From: Paragordius varius | Taxonomy: Eukaryota > Nematomorpha | Assembly: GCA_964247055.1 (NCBI GenBank) | Contig: OZ176054.1 | Coordinates: forward strand, 13,471,746-13,535,745 | Direction of reading: 5' to 3' | Length of the DNA: 64,000 nucleotides | In this document: piece by piece, positions 24,501 through 33,196 of the stretch | Layout of the letters: the number at the start of each line of letters is the position of its first letter | Numbering within the stretch: the first letter of the stretch is position 1 | Notes under the pieces: generated by a model | Told to the model about the DNA's origin: nothing | What the model saw: the letters and a program-made list of their open reading frames with translations, nothing else | The model's database searches: none | Position numbers and translations under genes: made by a program

Positions 24501-26297
24501 TTTTTCTAAAAGACAGCCACACTTTTTTTAATCTTAGATTTTTAAAATTTAATAATTGTTTAAAATGTAAAATATGAGAAATATATATTCACTTGTCTTT
24601 TAGAAAAAAATATTTGTCTCTATATTTTTACATTTTGTCCGTATAATTTTAGTTTTTATTGTATATGTACAAAATGTATTTTTTGGTTAAAAATTTTCTT
24701 CCTTGTTGTAAATTAATAAATTCTGTTCTATATATCTATCGATTTTAAAAAACAATTTTTGCTCTTGTTTCTATATCATTAAGTTTAGGCAAAATTTTAA
24801 ATAATTATCGGTCTACTGCTTTATTAAAAATTTGTTAACATATGATATCAAACATAAATTACATATTTTTATATGTGCAGATTTTAAGTAAATTTTATAT
24901 GAGAGAATGGGTTTTTTAATATATTTGCGTCTAAAAACTTGAAAAATGTATTTTATCGAGTCATTAAATATACATAAATAAGGGTATGAAACTCTTTTAA
25001 CGCGGAAAAAAACGATTATAGATGCGTCATGGTTATCGATTATCAGATTTTTATTTAGTTACAGATTATTTGATTGTAAATATTTAGATTAGCGGTAAGA
25101 CCGGTTAGAATATGCGAGTTAATTAATCCAACTCTAGATAGATATTATAAATAAGGGTAGGGGGTTATATATTGGAAAGATGTATCAATAAAAAAGCATA
25201 CCTAGTTAAAATGCCTGTGGCTTTATAACGCATAAAATCGGCAAGATCCATCATCATTCCAATATCTTTCCATTTGATTAAATTCTAATAGACATTCAAA
25301 ACAAAGTTGCATAATTACCGTAAAATTACAGTAAAAAATGAAATTATTTTAAAAAATTCCAATATTTTTAAACCTTGATTTTTAGAAAAAAATATATAAA
25401 TAGTTTTGAATCGACAAGGAAAATAAGTTGCTTAAACACGAAATTATATGAGTAAGTAAATATTGCTAGAAAGTTATTAATTATTGCCAAATAGCATAGA
25501 ATATGCAACAAAGAGAATTATTGGCTAATAATAGTAAAAAGTGAAAAAAATAACTATAAGCCAATAATACTGCCCCCTTTATTGTATATGCTATTTGGCT
25601 ATATATAATAACTTTCTTAGCAATATCTACTGACTCATACTATTTAACAAATACTGTTTTAACGTTGTTTTATCTGTATAACATCAAACTCCACTGTATT
25701 AAAATTGTGATAAAAGCATAAAAACATTTAATAATTATTTTTTCCACTAGAAAAAATATAAATCCTACAAATATTTGGAAAGGATACGCGTTTTAGCCAA
25801 AGCAACTTGGGAATTTGCATTTCCAAAGAAATTTTGCCCCCTAAAGAGCGCAAGACTTCATCATTGCAACAAACAGAATTTATGTAATAAGCTTCCTGAT
25901 CAGCTCTATGATCCATCCACATGATTATATTATATATTTCTTCATCAGTGTTCAGGCTGTTGATTTGATTGAAAGCATTTATAGGATTAGATTGGTGATC
26001 TAAAATTACTAATGAGCAGGTAGACGCAAATGAAATTGATTTTATACAATTGGAATTTACATTCTGTAACATCTCCTAGATTTCAAAAGTATTGAGGAAA
26101 TAATGTACTTTAAAGGCATCAATAAAGGACAACCATATATTATCGGATGATTGCATATAGATATTAGAATTTGGGCTAAATATCTTGAGTGGCCTTACTG
26201 TTTTATAAATCAATTGGCCATAAAAATCAAAAACACCAATCCTTATGCTGCCTGATCCAACATCAACTCCAATATGATAATCTAACAAGGGATTCAT
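15397..26297 (-). CDS. FGGY: FGGY-family carbohydrate (D-ribulose-type) kinase, 13 exons
   Basis: Read on the minus strand, 13 exons join with consistent GT-AG sites and phases: 26297-26109, 26075-25788, 25284-25202, 23932-23874, 23390-23288 (or the alternative copy 22923-22836), 21279-21068, 20547-20452, 19816-19556, 19095-18959, 16804-16722, 16345-16233, 15749-15631 and 15546-15397. The product is 630 residues (625 with the other exon 5), against about 550 for the human protein. Family landmarks occur in order: the ATP phosphate loop VDVGSGSIRIGVFD near the N-terminus, WMDHRA, PKLLWLK, DFMRYKATG, VCKW, the catalytic-base motif MIDAHAG, TGTSNC, GIWGPYYSA, HIWPDFTGNRSP and the adenosine motif GGGLCHN. 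Relatives phosphorylate pentuloses such as D-ribulose with ATP in the cytosol; substrate here is inferred. A low-complexity insert in exon 8 (NVDDDKYTNQSINPNSE region) accounts for much of the extra length. Intron 1 is only 33 nt. Most long introns are built from MITEs. Confidence 0.92.
15782..16069. mobile_element. MITE-1 copy in FGGY intron 11
   Basis: The arms are ACTGAAATTATATGGACAAA on the left and TTTTGTCCGTATAATTTCAA on the right. Its left edge is only about 30 bases from the acceptor of FGGY exon 12. Confidence 0.8.
16393..16655. mobile_element. MITE-1 copy in FGGY intron 10, diverged right arm
   Basis: It begins CAGTAAAAATTATAGAGACA. The right arm is strongly decayed after TTTGTGTCTTTATG. 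Confidence 0.65.
16968..18370. mobile_element. MITE-2 copy split by a TIR-3 element
   Basis: MITE-2 is an inverted-repeat element whose ends read CCATTTACARTTCAAATTC, with repeated GAATTTGAATTGTTCAAGGG units near each end. Here its left part (16968-17138) and right part (18277-18370) are separated by the TIR-3 element at 17139-18273. Other copies lie at 20745-21007 and 24050-24420. It lies in FGGY intron 9. Confidence 0.7.
17139..18273. mobile_element. TIR-3 element, subfamily b (1.13 kb), inside MITE-2
   Basis: The left terminus is CACTAGTCGACAAATTTGG and the right terminus is the reverse complement of CACTGCTCAACAAGGTTTTG. A TAA target duplication lies at 17136-17138 and 18274-18276. A near-identical copy lies inverted at 56071-57208. 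Like subfamily a, the right end carries TTTTTGCATTTTCTGATA, linking the two subfamilies. No transposase is seen. A 79-codon frame at 17741-17980 recurs in the other copy, but its substitutions are mostly amino-acid changing. Confidence 0.85.
19283..19608. repeat. 163-bp tandem duplication spanning the FGGY exon 8 splice donor
   Basis: Two adjacent units, offset by 163 bp, share AAGTTCATAAACAGCGCAAA and TGTTAAAGCTTAAAATATTT. The upper unit contains the 3' end of FGGY exon 8 with its ATCG|GTTTAA donor. The lower unit carries a diverged copy of the same exon end with ATTG|GTTTAA. Confidence 0.8.
20042..20332. mobile_element. MITE-1 copy in FGGY intron 7, well preserved
   Basis: The left end is CAGTAAAAACTAAAATTATA and the right arm is ACGTTTTGTCCGTATAATTT. 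It is one of the most consensus-like copies. Confidence 0.85.
20745..21007. mobile_element. MITE-2 copy in FGGY intron 6
   Basis: The left end is TTCAAATTCACACTTAAAC and the right end is GGGTGAATTTGAAGTGTAAA. The core ATATCTTTATGGCATAATTT is shared with the copy at 24050-24420. Confidence 0.75.
21357..22757. mobile_element. MITE-1 copy interrupted by a TIR-3 element
   Basis: The left arm begins CAGTAAAAATGAAATTATAC. After a (TA)n run, the element is interrupted at 21572-22678 and resumes with AAAAAGTATGTTTGTCTTC and TTTGTCTTTATATTTTTACT on the far side. It is in the long intron below exon 5 copy B of FGGY. Confidence 0.75.
21572..22678. mobile_element. TIR-3 element, subfamily a, inside MITE-1
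   Basis: The left end is CACTGGACAACAAATTTTT and the right end is the reverse complement of CACTAGACAACAAATTTT. A TTA target duplication lies at 21569-21571 and 22679-22681. It is inverted relative to the copy at 5961-7081 and about 1.1 kb long. Confidence 0.85.
22836..22923 (-). other. FGGY: Alternative exon 5 (copy B) of the FGGY gene
   Basis: This is an 88-nt exon with TTTTTATAG acceptor and TTTTAC|GTATG donor. It has the same entry and exit phases as copy A (23390-23288). It encodes LPELSERNALHFGQKPYF and onward, five residues shorter than copy A, which has NDGENHGLN where B has NALH. Both copies join in frame to exons 4 and 6. Using both together would shift the frame. Copy A better fits the usual spacing between VCKW and the GLT-like motif, so it may be the default exon. 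Confidence 0.7.
22962..23212. mobile_element. MITE-1 copy between the two FGGY exon 5 copies
   Basis: The left arm is AGTAAAAATTATGCGGGCAA. The right arm ends TTTATATTTTTACTC, identical to the MITE-1 right edge beside copy B. It belongs to the tandemly duplicated unit of about 465 bp. Confidence 0.75.
23429..23711. mobile_element. MITE-1 copy above FGGY exon 5A
   Basis: It starts CAGTAAAAATTATGCGGGCA and ends TTTTTACTG. It shares the otherwise rare ATTATGCGGGCA variant with the copy at 22962. Confidence 0.8.
24050..24420. mobile_element. MITE-2 copy in FGGY intron 3
   Basis: The two ends are long inverted repeats built from tandem units of about 20 bp (GAATTTGAATTGTTCAAGGG or its complement), terminating in CCATTTACAG and CTGTAAATGG. 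Confidence 0.8.
24450..24661. mobile_element. MITE-1 copy, internally shortened
   Basis: Both arms are present (TGAAATTATATGGAGAAAAC on the left; TTTTGTCCGTATAATTTTAG on the right), with part of the core missing. Confidence 0.75.
25327..25405. mobile_element. MITE-1 fragment
   Basis: Only the left end (CAGTAAAAAATGAAATTATT) and a short decayed piece survive, in FGGY intron 2. Confidence 0.5.
25425..25662. mobile_element. Palindromic MITE-3 copy in FGGY intron 2
   Basis: The arms contain ATTGCTAGAAAGTTATTAAT and GCCAAATAGCAT, and read inward to ATTATTGGCT. A better preserved copy with CAGTATGAGT ends lies at 32729-32914. Confidence 0.7.
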
Positions 26298-28455
26298 TAA
26301 ATTTCCAAGTCAAAAATTGAATTTAAATAACCCATATGTGACAATGACAATAAATAAATTTCGATGGTGAGTGTAATAATTAATTTTGAGGTAAATATTT
26401 ACCCTATAATATTTAAGCCAAGAATTAATTGAGTATAGACAAAACGTAAAATTATATATATACATAGATACATTCGAAAATTTTATATTTTTTCATACGA
26501 TGGGTTCCAGAGTTGAAAATTGGGATAGCTTTATAAAATTTGATGTTAAGAGTGAGTCAGAATATTTGCATATATGATTTTAAGAAAATGTTTCCAAAAG
26601 TTTGTGTGTTAAGTCTTTTAAGAAAATCAATCACCCCAGTATAAATTTAACCAAATCTACTAATATTAAAAGTAGGATGGTTTCACCTTGAATTACAAGC
26701 TTCCGCAGGCTCCAAAATACTTTAATTGTCAAACTTTTTTAAAATGCGTTAGTTTTCTTAAAAATGATAAATTTGGGGAATATGAGGTGATTTTATTAAA
26801 ATAATCAATTAAAAAATGTTCGCATAGCGTGAAGTGCAATGACATATTTCATAATGGAAACCATAAAACACGCTATTGCATTTTTTCAAATTAATATATT
26901 TCGATTGAAAATATTTATTACCTTAGATTTGTGAAAAGATTTTGGCTTCTTTCTAGAATATCATAATCATGAAAATCAAGACATAAACCTAACTAATATT
27001 TTAAACTAAATTTTGGACAGATCACTTTAGCGGCAGAAAAATATTTATAGCAGCGATACTTAAGCGGCAGCCCACAAGCCGCATGCGGCCCTTAAAGTTC
27101 TTTTTATGCCCCTGAAATACATAATTTTTGATTTTTAGAGTGCGAATATTTATTTATTTTTCAGTATTTTAAAATGCGTTTAATTTGGTAATTTCTTAAT
27201 AGAAATTAAATTAATCTTAAAATAATACTGCCTCGGTTTTAATAAATGCATCTGTATATGATTCCAGGTAGGATTTGAAAAAAGTCGCAAAGGATAGGGT
27301 AAGATGAATAGCAAGTTATGTCAAATAAATATTAAATAAAATCTATAGTTATCCTGATTATTTTGTTTCAACTCACATCGGCATAACTATTATATTAAGA
27401 CACATAGGATACGGACTTTAGAGACTGTTATAATAGCGACATTATCAAAAAATATTGGTCAATTTTAAAACTTATCCATTTTGTCGAAGATTTTACAATA
27501 TTTTTGTACATAACCCTCAAAAACAAAGTTGTTGTACTCATCTAGTTTATAAATGCCCGCGTATGAAGCTATGCAATATTTGTCGGCACTGTGCTCTGGC
27601 CTTTTATACAAAAAACATTTTACATGTCCCATCAAAATTTTTGGTTAGTGCACTGTCTTAAATTGTTTTCAGTTTCAGCTATGCTTAAAATTACCAAAAA
27701 TAATGATGCAAAATTTGGCTTTTATTCGATTATTAACACTTCGATTCAAACAGGGGGTCTAGAGAATCCAAACTATATTTATATTGTTTTAAAACCACTG
27801 AAGAAAACGGTTGGATACAAATTTTTGCTTGTAAACTAATAAAAAATCGAAATATATAAATAAAATTTAATAAAAGTATCATATAAAACTACTTCGAGGC
27901 TATATTTGTTTCACAATATTTTTGCAAAACAGCCTGTAAATTCGATTATAACGCTAAAATTTAAGCTAATTTTTATTTGACATCTAAATTTATTATTTTA
28001 TATTTGGCTAATGCATACATGTTATATTGACTAAATTTTAACTTGAGGTTGATCCATAAAATAATTAATATCGGGTTATTAAATTAATCTTTTCGTATTT
28101 CTATGCATAAACTTATAGTACAAACTTTTGTAATGTAAATTTTAATCAAAGTAATTATATTTTCAATATTCTTATAATTACTTAAATTCTTAATTCCGCT
28201 TTTTCCTTAGTTTTAAATACCCCAATTTAGATGGGTCCAAAGATTTCACATTTCAAACCCACGCTTAAATAAAATTTATGCTTTCTCTTTATAAAATTTA
28301 ATTTTCTTTAAAATAAAGCACTTATATTACAATATTTATTGGATAAAGCACACATTTTCAAAACTGACCCCCTTACTAACTACATTCGTTAATATCGACT
28401 GTAAATTAAAATATTTATATTAATGGTATGGCAGAATATAGGTTTGCATATATGG
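26298..28455. other. Intergenic between FGGY and the secreted charged-protein gene
   Basis: This is the shared upstream/downstream space. FGGY begins on its left side, and the 3' end of the charged-protein gene is on its right side. It contains a hAT-type relic near 27.05 kb. Two overlapping short plus-strand frames (27455-27661 and 27591-27839) contain a cysteine-rich stretch (CPRMKLCNICRHC) but no recognisable domain, and I do not call them genes. Confidence 0.4.
27048..27115. mobile_element. hAT-type terminal relic
   Basis: CAGCGATACTTAAGCGGCAG followed by CACAAGCCGCATGCGGCCC resembles the hAT terminal motif also seen near 14.33 kb. No second terminus or transposase was identified. Confidence 0.5.
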
Positions 28456-30200
28456 TTAATTAGCTTTTTTATTTCGTTTATCTCTTTCGTGAACATCATC
28501 ATATTCGGCAACATCTTCATCGTTTGCAGTTAGATCTGAATCAGATTTCCTGCCTTCATCCGAATTCCTTCTATTATCATCACGGTTGTATTCCTCATCA
28601 TCTAAATGAGAAAATAAAATAAAAACTTACCGATAACTGTAATGCACGTAAGCACTTTTGTGGGTAACATCCGCTTTAAAAAGATTTAAGGTTCTTTTTT
28701 AAAAAACTTGGTTTTTACGGGGTTATACAGTAAAAATTGAAATTATACAGAAAAAAATATAAAGACAATTTTTTTTAAATGACAACCCTACTTTTACACC
28801 TTAAATATTCCTATTAAGATCATTTTTTAACAATCATAAAATATGTAATTGATTGTTTCACCAATATACATGTCTATTTTATACGTACAAAACAATAAAT
28901 TTTATATAAAAAAAGCAAGACTAAAAAGTATGTTTGTATTATAGAAAAAAAATTTTGTTTATAAAGTTTTGTCCGTATAATTACAATGTTTATTGTATGT
29001 TAAGAGACTAATATATTCTTATTTGGAATAGTAAATAAAAAATCAACACATCTTTCAATCAAATACTTTGTTCCATTTTTTATTATAAGTAATCTTATTA
29101 TCTGTAAATAAAAACGGTAGGTATAACAGGCGTGTATGGCTAAAACGATATCGAAAAACTCTCTAAATTTGTAAGAAACCAGTGATAAAATTAATACCCC
29201 TTCTATCTGCCTCTATTTCATCATGATCATGGTGATCCCTCGGATTTTTTCTAGAATCATAATCACGGTCCTGAGAATTATTGGAAGAGTGATCATTTTC
29301 TTCTTTGCTTGAATCTTTTGAATCTCTATCACGTTCTCTTTCAATAATCTCATTCTTGCGGTCTTCCCTATCTATATATTTTTGCCAAAATGGCGGTGGT
29401 TTCTTTTCTCTCTCACTACTATTTCTGGTGACACCATCAATTTTTCTTTTATTATCTGTTGATAAAAATTTACGTATTTCATGAATTAATAAACTAGAAT
29501 TTATTTCATTTCTGTTGGGTTGGATCTCGACAGGATTAGAAATGTGACCATGTTTTACTGCGCTTTCCTTTATGTTGGCTATGATATCTGTATCTTTCCT
29601 TAGATTTTTATTACGGTTATTTAACTCGCTAAGAACTGTAAGTAGGCGTTGAGCAAACCCTTCTATAAATAAATTAAATTGATAATAAGTGGGCATTGGT
29701 ATATTGTTTAGGAAGGATTTCCAAATTTTTATTCTAAATTAACAAATTTTCTTAGACTTTTTCAAAAAAATATTTAACAAACCATGTTGCAAGGGTGTGG
29801 ATTGCCCTTCGGTCGTAATGTTCCTAAAACCAAAAATGTATGTTTTTGTCTCATTCTTAGCTTCCCCCGGATATTCAGATACTTTGGCTAGAGTTTTTTC
29901 CAGTGAGTTTTTTGAGCCATTTAGATTTTTCTTATTAGGCTTGTGTTTAACACTTTTATTCGTGTAGTAATGATGATTATTCACAACGTGTACCAATAAT
30001 TTTGCATCTACCGTGGCTTGAATTTCATTATTATAGTATATTATGTTGGTTGATGCGTTACGACCCAATAAGGTATCAGGACTACCGGATATTTTTAGTT
30101 TTCGCCCATTTGCGTAAAAGATTTCTTCCACAGCTCCATTGCAAATCAAATTAAAAATGTGCCCCCATATTAATAAAAATTCTAAAGACAATGTTTTCAT
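28456..30200 (-). CDS. Secreted, highly charged protein of unknown function (three exons)
   Basis: Exons 30200-29783, 29662-29198 and 28601-28456 join in phase to a 342-residue protein. The N-terminus (MKTLSLEFLLIWGHIFNLIC) is a plausible signal peptide. The middle is hydrophilic with several N-glycosylation sequons. From about residue 200 the chain is dominated by D, E, R, K, N and S (for example REDRKNEIIERERDRDSKD, then DHHDHDEIEADRR), and it ends with another acidic/basic exon closing KRNKKAN. I recognise no domain. Such composition suggests a flexible extracellular or matrix-type protein, but that is inference. A probable non-coding first exon ends at 30282 with a strong CC|GTAAGT donor, giving a 56-nt 5'UTR intron (30281-30226). 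The gene is head to head with the astacin copy at 31481, about 1.3 kb apart. A decayed piece of the same gene lies at 55225-55470. Confidence 0.7.
28728..28995. mobile_element. MITE-1 copy in intron 2 of the charged-protein gene
   Basis: The left arm is CAGTAAAAATTGAAATTATA and the right arm is TTTTGTCCGTATAATTACAA. Part of the core differs from the consensus. Confidence 0.7.
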
Positions 30201-30316
30201 TGCTCAATACACGACTAGTGGAAATCTAAATCCATAGAAAAGATTATACTGTAGATCATATTATAGTAGATAAAAACTTACGGATTAGAATCAAAGCCGT
30301 TTGTGACTTTGAAACA

Positions 30317-30450
30317 CAGTAATGGAAATTATACGGACCAATATTTTCAAAAGACATCCATACTTAATCCGTAATTTTACCAACAAAATTATTTCATCAC
30401 AAATGGAAAATATATAATTGATTGTCTTTTGAAAATAATATTATTAAAAA
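30317..30450. mobile_element. MITE-1 remnant, truncated
   Basis: The left arm is CAGTAATGGAAATTATACGG, followed by AAAGACATCCATACTT. A similarly decayed remnant lies at the matching place in copy B (about 55490-55720), so this insertion probably predates the duplication. Confidence 0.6.
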
Positions 30451-31480
30451 ATTTGCCCGTGAAACCACCCAGATTAAAAACAAAATGCAAATCTTAACCG
30501 TGTTAAAATGGCACTTTACAATAATATATAGCATTTGACTAAAAAAATTTTTTTTACAAAACGATGTTTTTGGAATAACATTTGTATATATTCATCTTCC
30601 ATAAATTCAGGTAATTTAAGTTTTTTATCAGTGATGACTCGTTTTCATCAAAATATTTCTATAAGAATTTCATATGATAAAAAATTTATATATATTTGCG
30701 TCATTATTAATAATAAATTTTATTAGATAATTTTTTAAAAAAGCCATAATTATTCGAAAATTTTCCATTGTGGTGGATAATCTAACTTATATTTATAATA
30801 ATTAATATGTTGTAACCGGTGTCCATTATAAGTAATAATTCCATTATAAGTAATAATAATAGTTTTTTGTAATATATTGATCTGAAGCCAGCGTTTACCA
30901 AAATTTATTGGGTATTTTTTATACTGATTTTGTGAAATGTATTGTAAATATATTAATGGTTTAATATTAACGATTGCCATAATTTTTACCTATAAAATAT
31001 ATTCAAATTGGCCAAGAAGAAACTATATCACATACCACTGGATAGGGAATTGAAAGCGTTAAAGAAAGAATTTAAAATAGATAAAAGATAAGTTTATGAA
31101 TTTAGGTTAAAAATGAACGACATTTAGCTCCCAGCATGATTTGATCATATTATAATTATATAGGTAAACACATTAACATTATCATGACTCCTAAACCTAT
31201 CAATCGATTTGAAATTAATTTTTTTTTCAGGTAAGCTTTTTATTTAAGTGATTATAGATTTTTACAAATTATTCACTTATATAAAAAATTTTAAATTAAA
31301 AACATGTGCTATCAATGGGCGTTAAAAAATGAAAATTCTAACCAATTGTAGCGAAAAAAATACTGTTTTTTTAACCTAAAAAATTATTAAAAATATATTA
31401 CACATGGTTGATATTGTGTGTTCAGGGCTATATTTTACAATACTTTGTGACAAAAAAAGCAATATTTCTTTTTAAAAAAA

Positions 31481-32688
31481 ATGTATAAAAATGTATATTT
31501 TCTCCCTTATTTTTTGGGTCTTTTCTTGCGACCTCAATATGCGTTCGTGTTTGTATCCAAAGCACCAACTTACTTTCAATATCAAAACGCTTCCGATTCA
31601 GAATTAACCAATAATTTTAACACAATCGATGATATATCTCGTAATGTTGAGTTTTCCAACAATTTCAGTTTTGTCCATGCTGAAAAAATACCGGATAATT
31701 ATTTAAGTTCACAAAGGCAAACCGAATTCCAAAGGCCAATAAGTCTCAAGGATAATCGCGAGATATTAAAGGGTCGAACATGGGAGGAATACGAATTAGT
31801 TCAAAGATATATGACATATCTTGATAATAATCAAACTACTGTACATAAAAGTGGCAAAAATGTTTTTGCGCCCTCAACCAAAAGCAATGGCCTATTTGAA
31901 ACGGATATTGTGTTGACACCTCAAACAGCACAATATTATTTCGGACGCAATTCCCAAACAACGGAACATTTGAATTCAATATTACCCAAAAAAGTTTCGA
32001 GGGTTTATAAAACATGGAAAGATACGATGCCAATACGATATAAATTGGAAGACTTGGAAGGTTGAACACGTTAAATAATTGTTTCAGTTTGATAAATATG
32101 AAATGTAAATAATGGATTAATTTAGTCATAACTTTGTCTAAGTATCTATTATTTTATAAAAGCCAGACAGCTAATCATTTAGGCATAGGGATCTATCAAA
32201 ATGAAGTTAAACAAGCAAAAATAAGGAAATGATTAAATGTAAATTTATAATGGGATTAACCATTAGCCAGATTCCCATTTTATTCACATATATTTAGTTT
32301 TTGTAGTCATACAATATACTTTAGGTAATGATGTATATTAAGGGCGTTTTATATTTCATTTGCGCCTTTTTTTCAAAAACTCTATAATGGTTATTATGAA
32401 TTTTAAAGCAACACAAATAATTTTATTAGATCCGTTGCTATATGACCAAATTATTGAAGCAATATATCTTTGGCAAAATTTGACTTGCGTACGATTCCAA
32501 GCCATACCTGACAACTCAAATGAAACTGTCCAAGGAGATCATTTAGTATTTTTTTCTGGGGCTGGGTAATTCATAATACCTTTTTCTTTCAAAAACAAAA
32601 GTTTACCTTTACTATTGTTAGCTGTTGGTCCTACATTGGTAAAACAGGCGGAGAACAAACCATTTCAATAACCACTAAATGTGTGAAA
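31481..32688 (+). pseudogene. Truncated astacin metalloprotease copy (exons 1-3 only)
   Basis: Three exons (31481-32060, 32430-32565, 32622-32688) match exons 1-3 of the complete gene at 57777-61009. They encode a signal peptide (MYKNVYFLPYFLGLFL), the propeptide, and the start of the catalytic domain (TCVRFQAIPDNSNET, then GCWSYIGKTGGEQTISITTK). The open frame and splice sites are intact across all three, and indels between the copies are whole codons. The exon with the zinc motif HExxHxxGxxH, the Met-turn exon and the EGF exon are absent. Past 32715 the sequence turns into MITE and hAT DNA. It cannot encode an active protease by itself. It could yield a short secreted product if a downstream polyadenylation site exists, which I cannot judge. 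Confidence 0.85.
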
Positions 32689-33196
32689 GTTAGTGTTTTT
32701 AGACAATCTTTTGATATACATACATATACAGTATGAGTAAGTATACATTGCTTGCTAGAAAGTTATTAATTATTGCCAAAAAGCATAGACAACGGGCAGT
32801 ATTATTGGCTTATAGTGATTTTTTCACTTTCTACTATAATTAGATACTCTCTTTGCTGCAGAAGCTATTTGGCAATAATTAATAACTTTCTAGCAATATA
32901 TACTAACTCATACTGTTGTATATAAATAGAAGTCTCAAGGTTAAAAAGTTGAATATTTTTTTTATTCCTTTTACAATATGCATTGTGATGGTTGCTTATT
33001 GCACACAATAGTTGGGCAATTCGCAATACATTAGTGTATGGAAAAAAGAACAAAATATTTAAAAAAAAACAAAGCAATGTAAGAAAGGAAAAACATTTTT
33101 ATTCAACATTTTTTGTTTTTTCCATACATTCCTTTGTTGCAAATGGTCCAATTATAGTGTTAAATAAGCAACAATTAAAATGCACACTGTATGTAT
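32689..33196. other. Junction between truncated astacin copy and hAT element
   Basis: About 25 bases of duplication-derived intron are followed by the MITE-3 element and about 280 bases of unassigned AT-rich DNA. No gene is visible. Confidence 0.5.
32729..32914. mobile_element. Palindromic MITE-3 copy
   Basis: The ends are CAGTATGAGTAAGTATA and its near-complement, flanked by TA. Both arms contain GCTAGAAAGTTATTAATTA. It is related to the copy at 25425-25662, and its ends suggest a Tc1/mariner-type MITE. Confidence 0.75.

Larger units (their letters stand above)
29995..32715. repeat. Internal copy (A) of a segmental duplication
   Basis: This block recurs in the same orientation at about 55222-59090. 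Shared pieces in order are: the 5' part of the charged-protein gene, the AAAACAAAATGCAAATCTTA stretch, GAAGCCAGCGTTTACCAAAA, the ATGATTTGATCATATTATAA stretch, and astacin exons 1-3 with their introns. The copies differ by many substitutions and small indels, and by independent insertions in each. Confidence 0.9.

Noticed and set aside
27455-27839. Two overlapping plus-strand frames with a cysteine-rich stretch and a GTTAGT...TTTTCAG segment of 29 nt that could be a tiny intron
   Set aside because: Splicing it leads to a stop soon after in the joined frames, and no domain or duplicate copy supports a gene.
30750-30980. A minus-strand 76-codon frame containing INFGKRWLQINILQ, partly shared with duplication copy B
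   Set aside because: The shared part is short, copy B has a stop soon after, and it is explained by the segmental duplication rather than by coding conservation.
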